This document shows positions 14,728 to 22,330 of a stretch of DNA of 28,402 nt, one piece after another. The translations under genes were made by a program, and so were the position numbers. The DNA is taken from assembly GCA_002431345.1 (NCBI GenBank), contig DJEN01000076.1, positions 1 through 28,402 of the forward strand, read 5' to 3'. How positions within the stretch are numbered: the first letter of the stretch is position 1; each line of letters starts with the position of its first letter. The DNA comes from Megasphaera sp. UBA5897 (GTDB lineage Bacteria > Bacillota > Negativicutes > Veillonellales > Megasphaeraceae). The notes below the pieces were generated by a model. It did no database searches, had not been told where the DNA came from, and worked only from the letters and a program-made list of their open reading frames with translations.

Positions 14728-15768
14728 GTGACTTTTGCAGAACAACTGGATGAAAAACTGCGTAATTTGGCAAAGCCGCCGGGAAGTCTTGGCTTATGGG
14801 AACAGCAAGTACGACAGGTGTTTTTGGCGTGGGGCACGCTGGAAACGGAACTGCGGCCGCGCCATATTATTTTTGCTGCTGACAACGGTGTCGTCCATTC
14901 CGGCGTGGTTGCGCAGCTGGCAGATATTACGTATATGCAGAGTCAGCACATGGTGGCAGGTACTTCAGCAGTTACTTGTTTTTGCCGCTGCAATCAGATA
15001 CCCTATGAAGTCGTAGACGTAGGTATTGACAGCTCCGATGCCGTGGGGATTGACCGGAAAATTGCCAGGGGAACGGCTGATTTTTCAAAGCAGCCGGCGA
15101 TGACGCCGCAGCAGTACCAAAGAGCATTGGCTGTCGGACGGGAACGGGTAGCGCAGGCCAAGGCAGACGGCTGTAATTTCCTTTCGTTTGGAGAAATGGG
15201 CATTGGCAATACGACGACATCTGCTGCCGTGCTGAAAGCGCTGGCTTCGCCGTATGCGTCGCTGCTGGTCGGATATGGTTCAGCAAAAGGCAACTATGCA
15301 TTGCGGCTTCACAAAGAAGAAGTTATCCAGCATGCATTGGCAGCATATAAAGAAAAACTGCGCACGCCGCACGATGTGCTGCAGTATGTAGGCGGCTTTG
15401 ATTTGGCTGCGTTATGTGGAGCGATGATAGCTTGTGCAGACAATCGGATGCCTTTTTATATCGATGGATTTATTACAGCTGTGGCACTGGCATGTGCTGT
15501 CCGGATTGCGCCGGCTGTTCGGTCCTATGCCCTGCCGTCCCATCTGTCGCGGGAACCGGGCATGAGTACGGCACTGCAGCTGTGCGGTATCGATGTGTAT
15601 GATGTGCCCATCCAGGCAGATATGTCTTTGGGAGAAGGGACGGGCGCTGTGCTTGCAGTGACCATAATGAAGTCTATGATATATGCTGTATGGCATATGG
15701 CGACACTGGACGGGATTAATGCCGAAGCCGAAAAACGGCATGAGCAAAGGAGAAAACAGCATGAATGA
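14728..15768 (+). CDS. cobT: nicotinate-nucleotide--dimethylbenzimidazole phosphoribosyltransferase
   Basis: CobT makes alpha-ribazole phosphate for the lower loop of cobalamin. I chose the GTG at 14728 because AAGGAAG ends seven bases upstream and the deduced transcript starts near 14707; an ATG at 14710 is in frame. The product is 346 residues, the normal length. Motifs seen are KPPGSLG near the N-terminus, FAADNGVVHSGV, GEMGIGNTTTSAAV in the substrate loop, and MSLGEGTGAVLA, where Glu303 corresponds to the catalytic Glu317 of the Salmonella enzyme. No other cobalamin genes are present here. The last eight bases overlap the next gene. Confidence 0.93.
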   Translation: MTFAEQLDEKLRNLAKPPGSLGLWEQQVRQVFLAWGTLETELRPRHIIFAADNGVVHSGVVAQLADITYMQSQHMVAGTSAVTCFCRCNQIPYEVVDVGIDSSDAVGIDRKIARGTADFSKQPAMTPQQYQRALAVGRERVAQAKADGCNFLSFGEMGIGNTTTSAAVLKALASPYASLLVGYGSAKGNYALRLHKEEVIQHALAAYKEKLRTPHDVLQYVGGFDLAALCGAMIACADNRMPFYIDGFITAVALACAVRIAPAVRSYALPSHLSREPGMSTALQLCGIDVYDVPIQADMSLGEGTGAVLAVTIMKSMIYAVWHMATLDGINAEAEKRHEQRRKQHE

Positions 15769-15958
15769 AGAAATTCGCAAACAGGCAAATCAGATATTTA
15801 AACGACTGGGACTTCGCGAAGACGAAGCAATAGAACTTTTTTTTAAACGGACCATTGCTGCCGGCCGCATGCCTTTTGCTGCGTCAGCAGAAACAGAAAA
15901 GATAAAAGTAAAAAAGAAACGTATGAATGAACGGTTTGCTGAATGGGATGCCTTTTAA
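15761..15958 (+). CDS. RelB/DinJ-like antitoxin, no toxin partner seen
   Basis: This is a 65-residue protein. Residues 1-38 (EEIRKQANQIFKRLGL, then EDEAIELFFKRTIAAGRMPF) follow the RelB/DinJ pattern of a ribbon-helix-helix DNA-binding and dimer domain. The C-terminus is short and basic (KIKVKKKRMNERF). The ATG at 15761 lies inside the end of cobT (shared ATGAATGA), and AAAGGAG lies upstream, so translation is probably coupled to cobT. In a normal module a RelE/YafQ toxin would follow, but a terminator lies directly downstream. It could be an orphan antitoxin or a repurposed regulator. Confidence 0.7.
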   Translation: MNEEIRKQANQIFKRLGLREDEAIELFFKRTIAAGRMPFAASAETEKIKVKKKRMNERFAEWDAF

Positions 15959-15997
15959 TTAGAAAAACGTCCCTGCGGCAACTTGTATTCATATGAC

Positions 15998-16034
15998 AAA
16001 AAAGACTTTCCGCGCTGTGTCGAAAGTCTTTTTT
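15998..16034. terminator. bidirectional terminator after cobT-relB
   Basis: AAAAAAGACTTTC (15998-16010) pairs with GAAAGTCTTTTTT (16022-16034) with an 11-base loop. A-tract and T-tract on opposite sides make it work for both the + operon and the minus-strand gene ending at 16064. Confidence 0.88.
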
Positions 16035-16063
16035 GGTATAGCGTGATATGATATTGCCTGTCG

Positions 16064-16843
16064 TTAAAAGCTTTGATATGTTTTTTCGATTTGTGCAATG
16101 GTATCTGCAGCAACGTCTTCCAACGGCTGCCCCATACTTGCTTCAATTTCGCTTGTATTGACTACCCAGCGGTTAAATGCTAATTGTTGTACATGCTGTT
16201 TCATATGCACGGCAACTGCCTTGGCTGCCTGGCTGTACGGCAGGCTTTGCACCACGTAGCGGAAGTTGGTTCTGGGTACAGCTTTCATGGGCTGTTTCCA
16301 TACTTCTTCAATTTCCAAGGTATAGTCACATTCATGATAGCCGTTGGATACAGCTTCACGACCAATATCTTCGGTATTTTTTTGCCCCATGTCGAGAAGC
16401 AGGTAGTCATAGAGGAGCGTGTGTTCCCACTTGTCTTTCATTATGTCGCGTTCCGGCAGGATATTGCAAGGATCTTCTGCATACAAACGCAGCAAATCGA
16501 GAAGAAATGCCAGTCGGTGCCGTTTGAAGGTAAAATCGACAGCCTTTAGAAACAACGTACGCATGAGGATATATTGTTCTGTTTCTTTTTGGAAATCCGC
16601 ATCGAAATAACTTAACGGTGTTTCTGCTTGAATGTAGTGGAAGAGCTTGGCTTCTAATGCGGTTAATCGGTGCAGTGCTTTGGTACGTACCGCAGCCGGT
16701 GCCAGCGGATCTAAGCGTTGGCGGTTCAGCCGATCTAAATAGTTTAATCCGGCTGTTTCTACGGCAAGTGCGCTGAACGGTCCGTTATCTTTTTGATGGG
16801 AAAATAATTCTGTTTTATCCGCTCGGGATAATTGCTGTGTCAT
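16064..16843 (-). CDS. unrecognised 259-residue soluble protein
   Basis: I do not recognise this protein. It has no signal peptide or membrane segment and looks mainly alpha-helical, with many charged and aromatic residues. Features that may help a search are LDRLNRQRLDPLAPAAVRTK, the Asp/Glu-rich centre LLDLLRLYAEDP, WEHTLLYDYLLLDMG and GYHECDYTLEIEEVW. The ATG at 16843 has AGAGGAG about 11 bases upstream. It lies 33 bases downstream of the LysR-type regulator on the same strand and is closed by a shared terminator, so the two are probably co-transcribed. Confidence 0.7.
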   Translation of the reverse strand: MTQQLSRADKTELFSHQKDNGPFSALAVETAGLNYLDRLNRQRLDPLAPAAVRTKALHRLTALEAKLFHYIQAETPLSYFDADFQKETEQYILMRTLFLKAVDFTFKRHRLAFLLDLLRLYAEDPCNILPERDIMKDKWEHTLLYDYLLLDMGQKNTEDIGREAVSNGYHECDYTLEIEEVWKQPMKAVPRTNFRYVVQSLPYSQAAKAVAVHMKQHVQQLAFNRWVVNTSEIEASMGQPLEDVAADTIAQIEKTYQSF

Positions 16844-16876
16844 GACGAATCATGCTCCTCTATATGATATATAAAT

Positions 16877-17785
16877 TTATACACGCGACGATGTTTGCGT
16901 GTCTTTGAAGTAATTTTTAAACGACTGCACCCATGTACGGGCTGGGTGCGATAAAAAGCCCTTGCTTTTCCAAATCATGGCCAGCGTCCAATGGATAGTA
17001 GGCTCTATTAAGGGAATATGCACAGCTTTTTCTGCCGGTATGCGGGCACAAATGCTCTTTGGCAGCAGTGCGATGCCCAAATGCGAATGCACCATAGCCA
17101 CCATCAGGTCCCAGTTGCTGCTTTCGCAGACTGTCTTGGGATGTGCCATGATTTCTTGATAGAAGGCACGGATATATGTGTGCAGCGTAAATGATTTCGC
17201 ATAATATACCAGCGGTTCTTCTTTGATTTCTTCCAAGGTCAGTGCCGTGCGCTGTGCCAGCGGATGGCCGGGCCACAAAACGACTTCCAGCGGTTCTTGC
17301 TTGAAAATGAAGAAATCATACGGCATTTCCGTTGTAATCGGCAAAGCGACGAACCCGGCCTGAATAAGCCCTTCGTCGATGGCAGATACAATGTCCTGCG
17401 AACCGACTTCAGCTAATTCAAGCTGAATGTTGGGATACGCTTTGATAAAATGACTGATAAACGGTGAAATAAAGGAAGAAGCAATCATCGGCGGCACGCC
17501 GATCGTCAATTTCCCGGCGTTTAACAACTGGGGCGATTCAATTTCTTCGTTGATGCGGGTAAAGTTTTTCATGAGTTCTTCGATTTTGGGCAGCAAATAG
17601 GCTCCCATTTCGGTCAGCTCAATGTTTTTTCCTTTACGATCGAAAAGCCGTACATTCCAATGATCTTCCAGCGCTTTGATGCCTTTGCTGATAGAAGGCT
17701 GGCTGATATGCAATGCTTTAGAAGCCTTGGTAAAACTTTTTTTATGGGCTACTTCGATAAAATATGTTAATTGGAATAAATCCAT
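16877..17785 (-). CDS. LysR-family transcriptional regulator
   Basis: The protein has 302 residues from the ATG at 17785, chosen because GAGGTG lies 10 bases upstream; a TTG three codons earlier sits on top of that site. The N-terminal winged helix-turn-helix is classic: MDLFQLTYFIEVAHKKSF, then ALHISQPSISKGIKALE, and LFDRKGKNIELTEMG. The effector domain starts near GKLTIGVPPMIASSFI and includes HSHLGIALLPKSI near the C-terminus. The effector is unknown. It is divergent from dinB and upstream of the 259-residue protein. A palindrome overlapping its -10 suggests autoregulation. Confidence 0.92.
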   Translation of the reverse strand: MDLFQLTYFIEVAHKKSFTKASKALHISQPSISKGIKALEDHWNVRLFDRKGKNIELTEMGAYLLPKIEELMKNFTRINEEIESPQLLNAGKLTIGVPPMIASSFISPFISHFIKAYPNIQLELAEVGSQDIVSAIDEGLIQAGFVALPITTEMPYDFFIFKQEPLEVVLWPGHPLAQRTALTLEEIKEEPLVYYAKSFTLHTYIRAFYQEIMAHPKTVCESSNWDLMVAMVHSHLGIALLPKSICARIPAEKAVHIPLIEPTIHWTLAMIWKSKGFLSHPARTWVQSFKNYFKDTQTSSRV

Positions 17786-17803
17786 AGTACTCAATCACCT
17801 CAC

Positions 17804-17822
17804 ATTAATATCATTAATAGTA
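17804..17822 (-). promoter_or_regulatory. LysR-gene -10 element and overlapping palindrome
   Basis: ATTAAT-ATC-ATTAAT (17804-17818) is a perfect inverted repeat of the T-N11-A type bound by LysR proteins. The minus-strand extended -10 TGG-TACTAT (TACTAT at 17822-17817) overlaps its edge, and TTCTAT is 17 bases further upstream. Binding would repress the regulator's own gene. Confidence 0.5.
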
Positions 17823-17911
17823 CCATATTTCCATACAGAATAGAATATCCTTATATAGAGATTGTACTATTTTTTGTATATATCATCTATATTTACCAGG
17901 GCAAAACGTTG

Positions 17912-17917
17912 TATAAT
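17912..17917 (+). promoter_or_regulatory. -10 element of dinB
   Basis: A perfect TATAAT 30 bases before dinB. The -35 position is poor. I see no LexA-type box next to it. Confidence 0.45.
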
Positions 17918-17947
17918 AAAAGGCATAAAGGAAGAGAGGAGAATGAC

Positions 17948-19120
17948 ATGGCTGTACGTTGGATTATGCATGTCGATATGGACGCATTTTATGCGTCGAT
18001 TGAACAGCGGGATAATCCGGCTTTACGGGGTATGCCCGTCGTGGTGGGCGGTCTGATGAACCGCGGCGTAGTAGCGACGGCATCCTATGAGGCCAGATCA
18101 TTTGGCGTCCATTCGGCAATGAGTATGAAACAAGCCCGCAGGCTTTGCCCTAATGGCGTGTTCCTGCCTGTGCGGATGTCTCATTACCGGCGTATTTCAC
18201 ATCAAATACGACTGATCCTTTCCCATTATTCACCGTTGATAGAACCCTTGGCGTTGGATGAGGCTTTTTTGGATGTATCGGGAATGGAGCTGAAATACCC
18301 GGAAATAACAGATATTGCCAAAGCTGTCAAGGAAGATATCCGCCGGACTACGGGGCTCGTGGCATCTGCAGGCATTGGCCCCAATAAGTTTTTGGCAAAA
18401 TTGGCATCGGATTTGCAAAAGCCGGATGGTTTGGTATGGATTCCATACGGAAAAGAACAGGAAACTTTGGCACCGCTGCCTGTAAGCAGGCTTTGGGGTG
18501 TTGGCAAAGTGACGGGAGAAGCACTGAGACAAGCGGGATTTCGTACTATTGGCGACATTTCTCAAGCCGGGCCGGAAGCACTGCGCCCTATCGTAGGCAA
18601 TCAGGCTGTGCGGATTTATGAATTGTCTTTAGGCAAAGACAACAGACCGTTGGAAGTAAGCAGGCGGCCGCAGTCCGTGGGCAACGAGCACACGTATTTG
18701 CACGATTTGCTGACAGAGGCAGAAGTCGATGAACAATTTCGGCTGTTGGCAAATGAAGTGGCTTGGCGGCTGCGGCAAAACCATATTATGGGACGCACGA
18801 TTACACTAAAAATTCGGTTTGCATCGTTTCAAACGATTACCCGCTCCCTGACCTTGGATATGGGAACTTGTTCAGAAGAACAATTATATTTTGCAGCTAA
18901 GCGACTGTACAACAAGCGGGGGCAAGATCAGCCGATTCGCTTGCTGGGCTTGACAGTCAGCCAGCTGCAGCCGTGGCAAGTGCAGGGGGACTTATTTTCA
19001 GAAGATACAGAAATGCAGGAAAAAGTCGTAGAAGCGATTGACAAGCTGCAGCAGCGGTTTGGCCGCAAGGCAATTATGAAAGGTTTTTTATGGGAAATGT
19101 CCCATGAAAAAGATAAATAA
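17948..19120 (+). CDS. dinB: DNA polymerase IV (Y family)
   Basis: This is an error-prone translesion polymerase of 390 residues. Catalytic acidic residues lie in HVDMDAFYASIE (Asp10) and ALDEAFLDVSG (Asp104, Glu105). The fingers/palm segment SYEARSFGVHSAMSM and the helix-hairpin-helix region around LPVSRLWGVGKVT are typical, as is the little-finger segment beginning near SVGNEHTYLHDL. A beta-clamp-binding motif QGDLF is at 346-350. The ATG at 17948 has GAGGAGA five bases upstream; an in-frame start at 17909 lies in the promoter. It is followed at once by the 96-residue gene and then by a DnaA-box-rich region. Confidence 0.95.
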   Translation: MAVRWIMHVDMDAFYASIEQRDNPALRGMPVVVGGLMNRGVVATASYEARSFGVHSAMSMKQARRLCPNGVFLPVRMSHYRRISHQIRLILSHYSPLIEPLALDEAFLDVSGMELKYPEITDIAKAVKEDIRRTTGLVASAGIGPNKFLAKLASDLQKPDGLVWIPYGKEQETLAPLPVSRLWGVGKVTGEALRQAGFRTIGDISQAGPEALRPIVGNQAVRIYELSLGKDNRPLEVSRRPQSVGNEHTYLHDLLTEAEVDEQFRLLANEVAWRLRQNHIMGRTITLKIRFASFQTITRSLTLDMGTCSEEQLYFAAKRLYNKRGQDQPIRLLGLTVSQLQPWQVQGDLFSEDTEMQEKVVEAIDKLQQRFGRKAIMKGFLWEMSHEKDK

Positions 19121-19151
19121 AAATATGTATGAATGGGAGGGTATGCGTATT

Positions 19152-19442
19152 ATGGCCATTTTTAAAGTAGCAGCCCATACGGGTGACAATAATAACGGAT
19201 ACATTGCATATGATTTGGAGTCCAAAGAGTTGAATGTTTGTTTGAACGATGATACGGTCAATGCTAAAGTCTATGAATATTTGACGACAGAACGAGGCAT
19301 GCACCGGTTTACGGATTTATCCTATTATGAAACAGTAAGTGCCGTGCCGGCAAGCAGTTTGGAAACGCTGAAACTGGCATTGTGCTATATTTGGCGGTCC
19401 TTGGGCGTGCATGTTGACTGGAGCCGCCCTGTTGATGCATGA
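19152..19442 (+). CDS. unrecognised 96-residue protein
   Basis: I do not recognise this small soluble protein. It starts MAIFKVAAHTGDNNNGYIAYDL, has a charged central part and ends LGVHVDWSRPVDA. No membrane segment or motif for DNA binding or catalysis is evident. The ATG at 19152 is preferred because GGGAGG lies 11 bases upstream; upstream in-frame starts overlap the end of dinB or sit on the ribosome site. The 31-base gap to dinB and the shared downstream terminator suggest they form one transcript. Confidence 0.65.
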   Translation: MAIFKVAAHTGDNNNGYIAYDLESKELNVCLNDDTVNAKVYEYLTTERGMHRFTDLSYYETVSAVPASSLETLKLALCYIWRSLGVHVDWSRPVDA

Positions 19443-19472
19443 AACATAAGGCTGTGTGACATATCCACAGGT

Positions 19473-19520
19473 TATCCACATTCTCCACATTATACGGTGG
19501 CTAGAATGTGGATGTTTTTT
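19473..19520 (+). terminator. terminator of the dinB transcript, built from DnaA boxes
   Basis: ATCCACATTCT (19474-19484) pairs perfectly with AGAATGTGGAT (19503-19513). The stem continues as CCAC/GTGG across a two-base bulge and is followed by six T's (19515-19520). The left arm is most of the perfect DnaA box at 19472-19480. Confidence 0.8.
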
Positions 19521-19621
19521 ACAAAAGGCGTAAATACGCCGTGGAATGCTGTGCATATTTTGGAAGCTATTTTTGTGAAAATGTGGATAACTACGGCTGA
19601 AAGAAAGAAAACAATCGTTTG

Positions 19622-19642
19622 CATGCCACTATAAACGGCATG
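19622..19642. repeat. inverted repeat CATGCC-N9-GGCATG
   Basis: Two perfect 6-base arms at 19622-19627 and 19637-19642 lie within the DnaA-box region. The right part, GCCA-N3-TAAACGGCATG-N-TTA, matches the element near 24-45 at the left window end. There is no T-run. Confidence 0.5.
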
Positions 19643-19876
19643 GTTAAGCGAATAGCATAACATATAAACGATAGAGATAGAATGTGTATAAATTAAATAA
19701 AAAAGTGGATAACTGGAAATAAGAAGTTACACACAGGCTGTGGATACATAGAAGCCCATGCGTACACGTAAGAAATAAGCCAAGAAATCTTATTTTTTTT
19801 AAAGATTTAGATAAAGTTATCCACAAACATGTTTTTTTACGTATCATATATACACACGCTTATAGGAGGAAAATAG

Positions 19877-21031
19877 ATGAAAGCAATTATTGATGGATTA
19901 TTAGTCCTGCCGCATGAAATCGTAACAGGAAAAATATTGATGTATGAAAAAGACATTTGGAAAATTGTTTCCCGCAAAGAATTTCGGGCAGGCATGTGTA
20001 CGGATTTAGTAGATGCCAACGGCGGTTTTGTCGTACCGGGATTTATTAATGAACATATCCATGGCTGTGCTGGTGCCGACACAATGGACGAAACCGAAGA
20101 CGCGCTGAAAAAAATGCAGGACATACTGCCTAAAACGGGGGTTACGTCATTCCTGCCGACGACGATGACCATGCAGCGTGATGCGATTGAACGGGCACTG
20201 CAGCGAATCCGCCGGGCTATAGACAATCCGGGCGCACAAATTTTAGGGGCTCACATGGAAGGACCGTTTATCAGCACGCTGTATAAAGGCTCACAGGCCG
20301 AAGAACATATTGCAGCTCCTGATTTTTCATGGATAGAACCGTATGCCGATGTTGTCAAGATTATTACATTGGCACCGGAAACATTAAAAAACAAGACTTT
20401 CTTAAAAGAATGCGCAGCACATCATATTGTTCCTTCCTTTGGCCACAGCGGCGTCTCGTATGAAGATGCCATGGATGCCATGGAAAAATGTGACATCTGT
20501 CATGTAACGCATTTGTATAATGCGATGACACCGCTGCACCATCGCCAGCCGGGACTTGTCGGGGCGGCTTTGCTAGCTGACCAAGCGCACTGTGAATTGA
20601 TTTGTGACAATCTTCATGTGCATCCGGCAGCACAGAAGCTGGCATATCAGATGAAAGGCCGGGACGGCATCATTTTAGTTACGGATTCACTGCGCGCCTG
20701 CCTTATGCCTGATGGAGAATCTGAATTAGGCGGCCAGAAGGTATTTGTCAAAGACGGCCAGGCTCGTTTGGCAGATGGCACGCTGGCCGGCAGCACAGCA
20801 GCAATGAATCAGGTCGTGCTTAACTTTTTGCTGAATACGGGAGCTTCTCTGCCTGATGTAGTAGCTATGGCAACGATCAATCCAGCCAAGGATTTGGGTG
20901 TATACGACCGAATTGGTTCGCTGGAAGAAGGAAAACAGGCCGATATCGTTGTCTTGGACAGCAACGATTTTCATGTAAAACAAACAATAATTGCCGGAGA
21001 GTTAGTATATGATGAAATCACCAATTATTAA
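19877..21031 (+). CDS. nagA: N-acetylglucosamine-6-phosphate deacetylase
   Basis: NagA removes acetate from GlcNAc-6-P to give glucosamine-6-P in amino-sugar use and cell-wall recycling. The protein is 384 residues in the amidohydrolase fold. Motifs seen are NEHIHGCAGADTMDE, HMEGPFIS (metal-binding Glu128), FGHSGVSYEDAMDAM and CHVTHLYNAMTPLHHRQPG with metal-binding histidines, and VTDSLRA with catalytic Asp270; these match Glu131 and Asp273 of E. coli NagA closely. The ATG at 19877 has AGGAGG eight bases upstream. It overlaps nagZ by 23 bases. nagB is not in the window. The upstream region carries DnaA boxes, one of them 52 bases before the start. Confidence 0.95.
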   Translation: MKAIIDGLLVLPHEIVTGKILMYEKDIWKIVSRKEFRAGMCTDLVDANGGFVVPGFINEHIHGCAGADTMDETEDALKKMQDILPKTGVTSFLPTTMTMQRDAIERALQRIRRAIDNPGAQILGAHMEGPFISTLYKGSQAEEHIAAPDFSWIEPYADVVKIITLAPETLKNKTFLKECAAHHIVPSFGHSGVSYEDAMDAMEKCDICHVTHLYNAMTPLHHRQPGLVGAALLADQAHCELICDNLHVHPAAQKLAYQMKGRDGIILVTDSLRACLMPDGESELGGQKVFVKDGQARLADGTLAGSTAAMNQVVLNFLLNTGASLPDVVAMATINPAKDLGVYDRIGSLEEGKQADIVVLDSNDFHVKQTIIAGELVYDEITNY

Positions 21032-22181
21032 AAAAGGAATCCAGTGGGGTATTCGGATCGGATGCGTTGTGGCCGTATTTGCTTATGCATTTTTCTTTTA
21101 CGGCCATGAAAAGACAGCAGACGAACATGCCAGTCAGCCGACGGCCACGATAGAGGAGAAAGCAGCTGCGATTGCTGCTGCTATGTCGCCGGAAGATAAA
21201 GTGGGTCAGCTGCTGATGGCAGGTATCCAGCATCCGGCATTGGATGCTGAGGCAGCCAAACAAATTGAGAAATGCCATATAGGAAATATTATTTTGTTTG
21301 ACCGCAATATGGAATCACAGCAGCAAGTACGCCAGTTGACAGCAGCGCTGCGCAGGCAGATTGCAGCGCAAAGTCATATTGCGCCGTTTATTGCGCTAGA
21401 TCAAGAAGGCGGCCAGGTTTTGCGCATGCGCCAAGATTTCCCCGCTGTGCCTGGGGAAGCGGCTGTTGGAGAAAGCGGCAAACCGGAAGAAGCGAAAAAA
21501 TGGGCCGTCGTGACCGGACAAACACTAAAAGATATGGGAATCAACGTGAACTTTGCGCCGGTTGTCGATTTAGGTTCTAATGCAGGCCGGTCGTACAGCA
21601 CCAATCCAGATACGGTTACGGCGTTTGCCCTGCAGGCCTGCCAGGGGTATCGTGAAGCTGGCATTTGGTGTGCTCTTAAACATTTCCCCGGTATTGGACG
21701 AGCCAAAACAGATCCACATATTGACGGCGACCGTGTGCAGGTATCACGGGAAGAGCTGGAACAGCAGGAGCTGAAACCATTTCATGATATGCTGCAGCAA
21801 GTACCTCAGGACGATGTTTTTGTGATGGTATCCAATGTCACCTTCCCGGCGTTGGATGCACAGTGGCCGGCATGCTTGTCGGCCAACGTGATGACAGACC
21901 TTCTGCGCAATACATATCAGTATCAGGGACTGATACTATCCGATGATATGGAAATGGGAGCCATGGCCAAGCATTATGCTTTTTCGGATATGGGAGTTAT
22001 GGCGGTTAAAGCCGGTGCAGATATAGTACTCGTCTGCCATGACTACGGTCATGAACGGGAAACCTATGAAGGCTTGGTAAAAGCGTATCAGGAAGATGAA
22101 GCATTCCGCCAGTTGGTAGATGAAAAAGTAAAACGGATTATACGCATAAAACTGGCCAAAGGGGATGCCATGCTTCCGTAA
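21009..22181 (+). CDS. nagZ: membrane-anchored beta-N-acetylhexosaminidase (GH3, NagZ type)
   Basis: The protein has 390 residues. It begins with two basic residues and one hydrophobic segment (about residues 14-32, GIRIGCVVAVFAYAFFFYG) that acts as an uncleaved anchor or signal, so the enzyme should sit outside the cytoplasmic membrane. The glycoside hydrolase family 3 domain follows, with LDQEGGQVLRM, KHFPGIGRAKTDPHIDGD and ILSDDMEMGAM. Asp235 and His237 fit the Asp-x-His dyad of NagZ, and the nucleophile is in Asp312-Asp313. It releases GlcNAc from peptidoglycan fragments. GGAGAG lies seven bases before the ATG at 21009; an ATG one codon later is equally possible. The 23-base overlap with nagA implies coupled expression. 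Confidence 0.92.
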   Translation: MMKSPIIKKGIQWGIRIGCVVAVFAYAFFFYGHEKTADEHASQPTATIEEKAAAIAAAMSPEDKVGQLLMAGIQHPALDAEAAKQIEKCHIGNIILFDRNMESQQQVRQLTAALRRQIAAQSHIAPFIALDQEGGQVLRMRQDFPAVPGEAAVGESGKPEEAKKWAVVTGQTLKDMGINVNFAPVVDLGSNAGRSYSTNPDTVTAFALQACQGYREAGIWCALKHFPGIGRAKTDPHIDGDRVQVSREELEQQELKPFHDMLQQVPQDDVFVMVSNVTFPALDAQWPACLSANVMTDLLRNTYQYQGLILSDDMEMGAMAKHYAFSDMGVMAVKAGADIVLVCHDYGHERETYEGLVKAYQEDEAFRQLVDEKVKRIIRIKLAKGDAMLP

Positions 22182-22256
22182 TGCAGTGTATGCGTCTATA
22201 AATAAATGATATATCTTTTATGAGATAATAATGTGACCGGTTTATGCTCTGCATTA

Positions 22257-22284
22257 TTGACTTTGATGCCGAATCATGTAGAAT
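22257..22284 (+). promoter_or_regulatory. promoter of the 46-residue gene
   Basis: TTGACT (22257-22262), 16 bases, TAGAAT (22279-22284). It lies 46 bases before the ATG at 22331. It may also drive the AEC transporter by readthrough of the hairpin at 22488-22528. Confidence 0.6.
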
Positions 22285-22330
22285 AATCCATGACAACTAA
22301 CAATTCTGTTTTTTAAAGGGAGCGATCATC

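Larger units (their letters stand above)
19461..19825. promoter_or_regulatory. DnaA-box cluster in a 434-base gene-free region
   Basis: Perfect boxes (TTATCCACA or complement) lie at 19472-19480 (+), 19582-19590 (-) and 19817-19825 (+). One-mismatch boxes lie at 19461-19469 (+), 19481-19489 (+), 19683-19691 (-, TTATACACA), 19704-19712 (-) and 19739-19747 (-). The first three are nearly tandem. A GGCGTA-AA-TACGCC palindrome is at 19527-19540, and a very A/T-rich tract lies at about 19782-19816 next to the last perfect box. No gene is seen in 19443-19876. The array and tract resemble a replication origin or a DnaA-titrating or DnaA-reactivating locus; dnaA itself is not in the window. Confidence 0.75.

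Noticed and set aside
17786..17947. LexA/SOS box upstream of dinB
   Set aside because: No GAAC-N4-GTTC or CGAAC-type palindrome is present; only a -10 and the LysR palindrome are visible.
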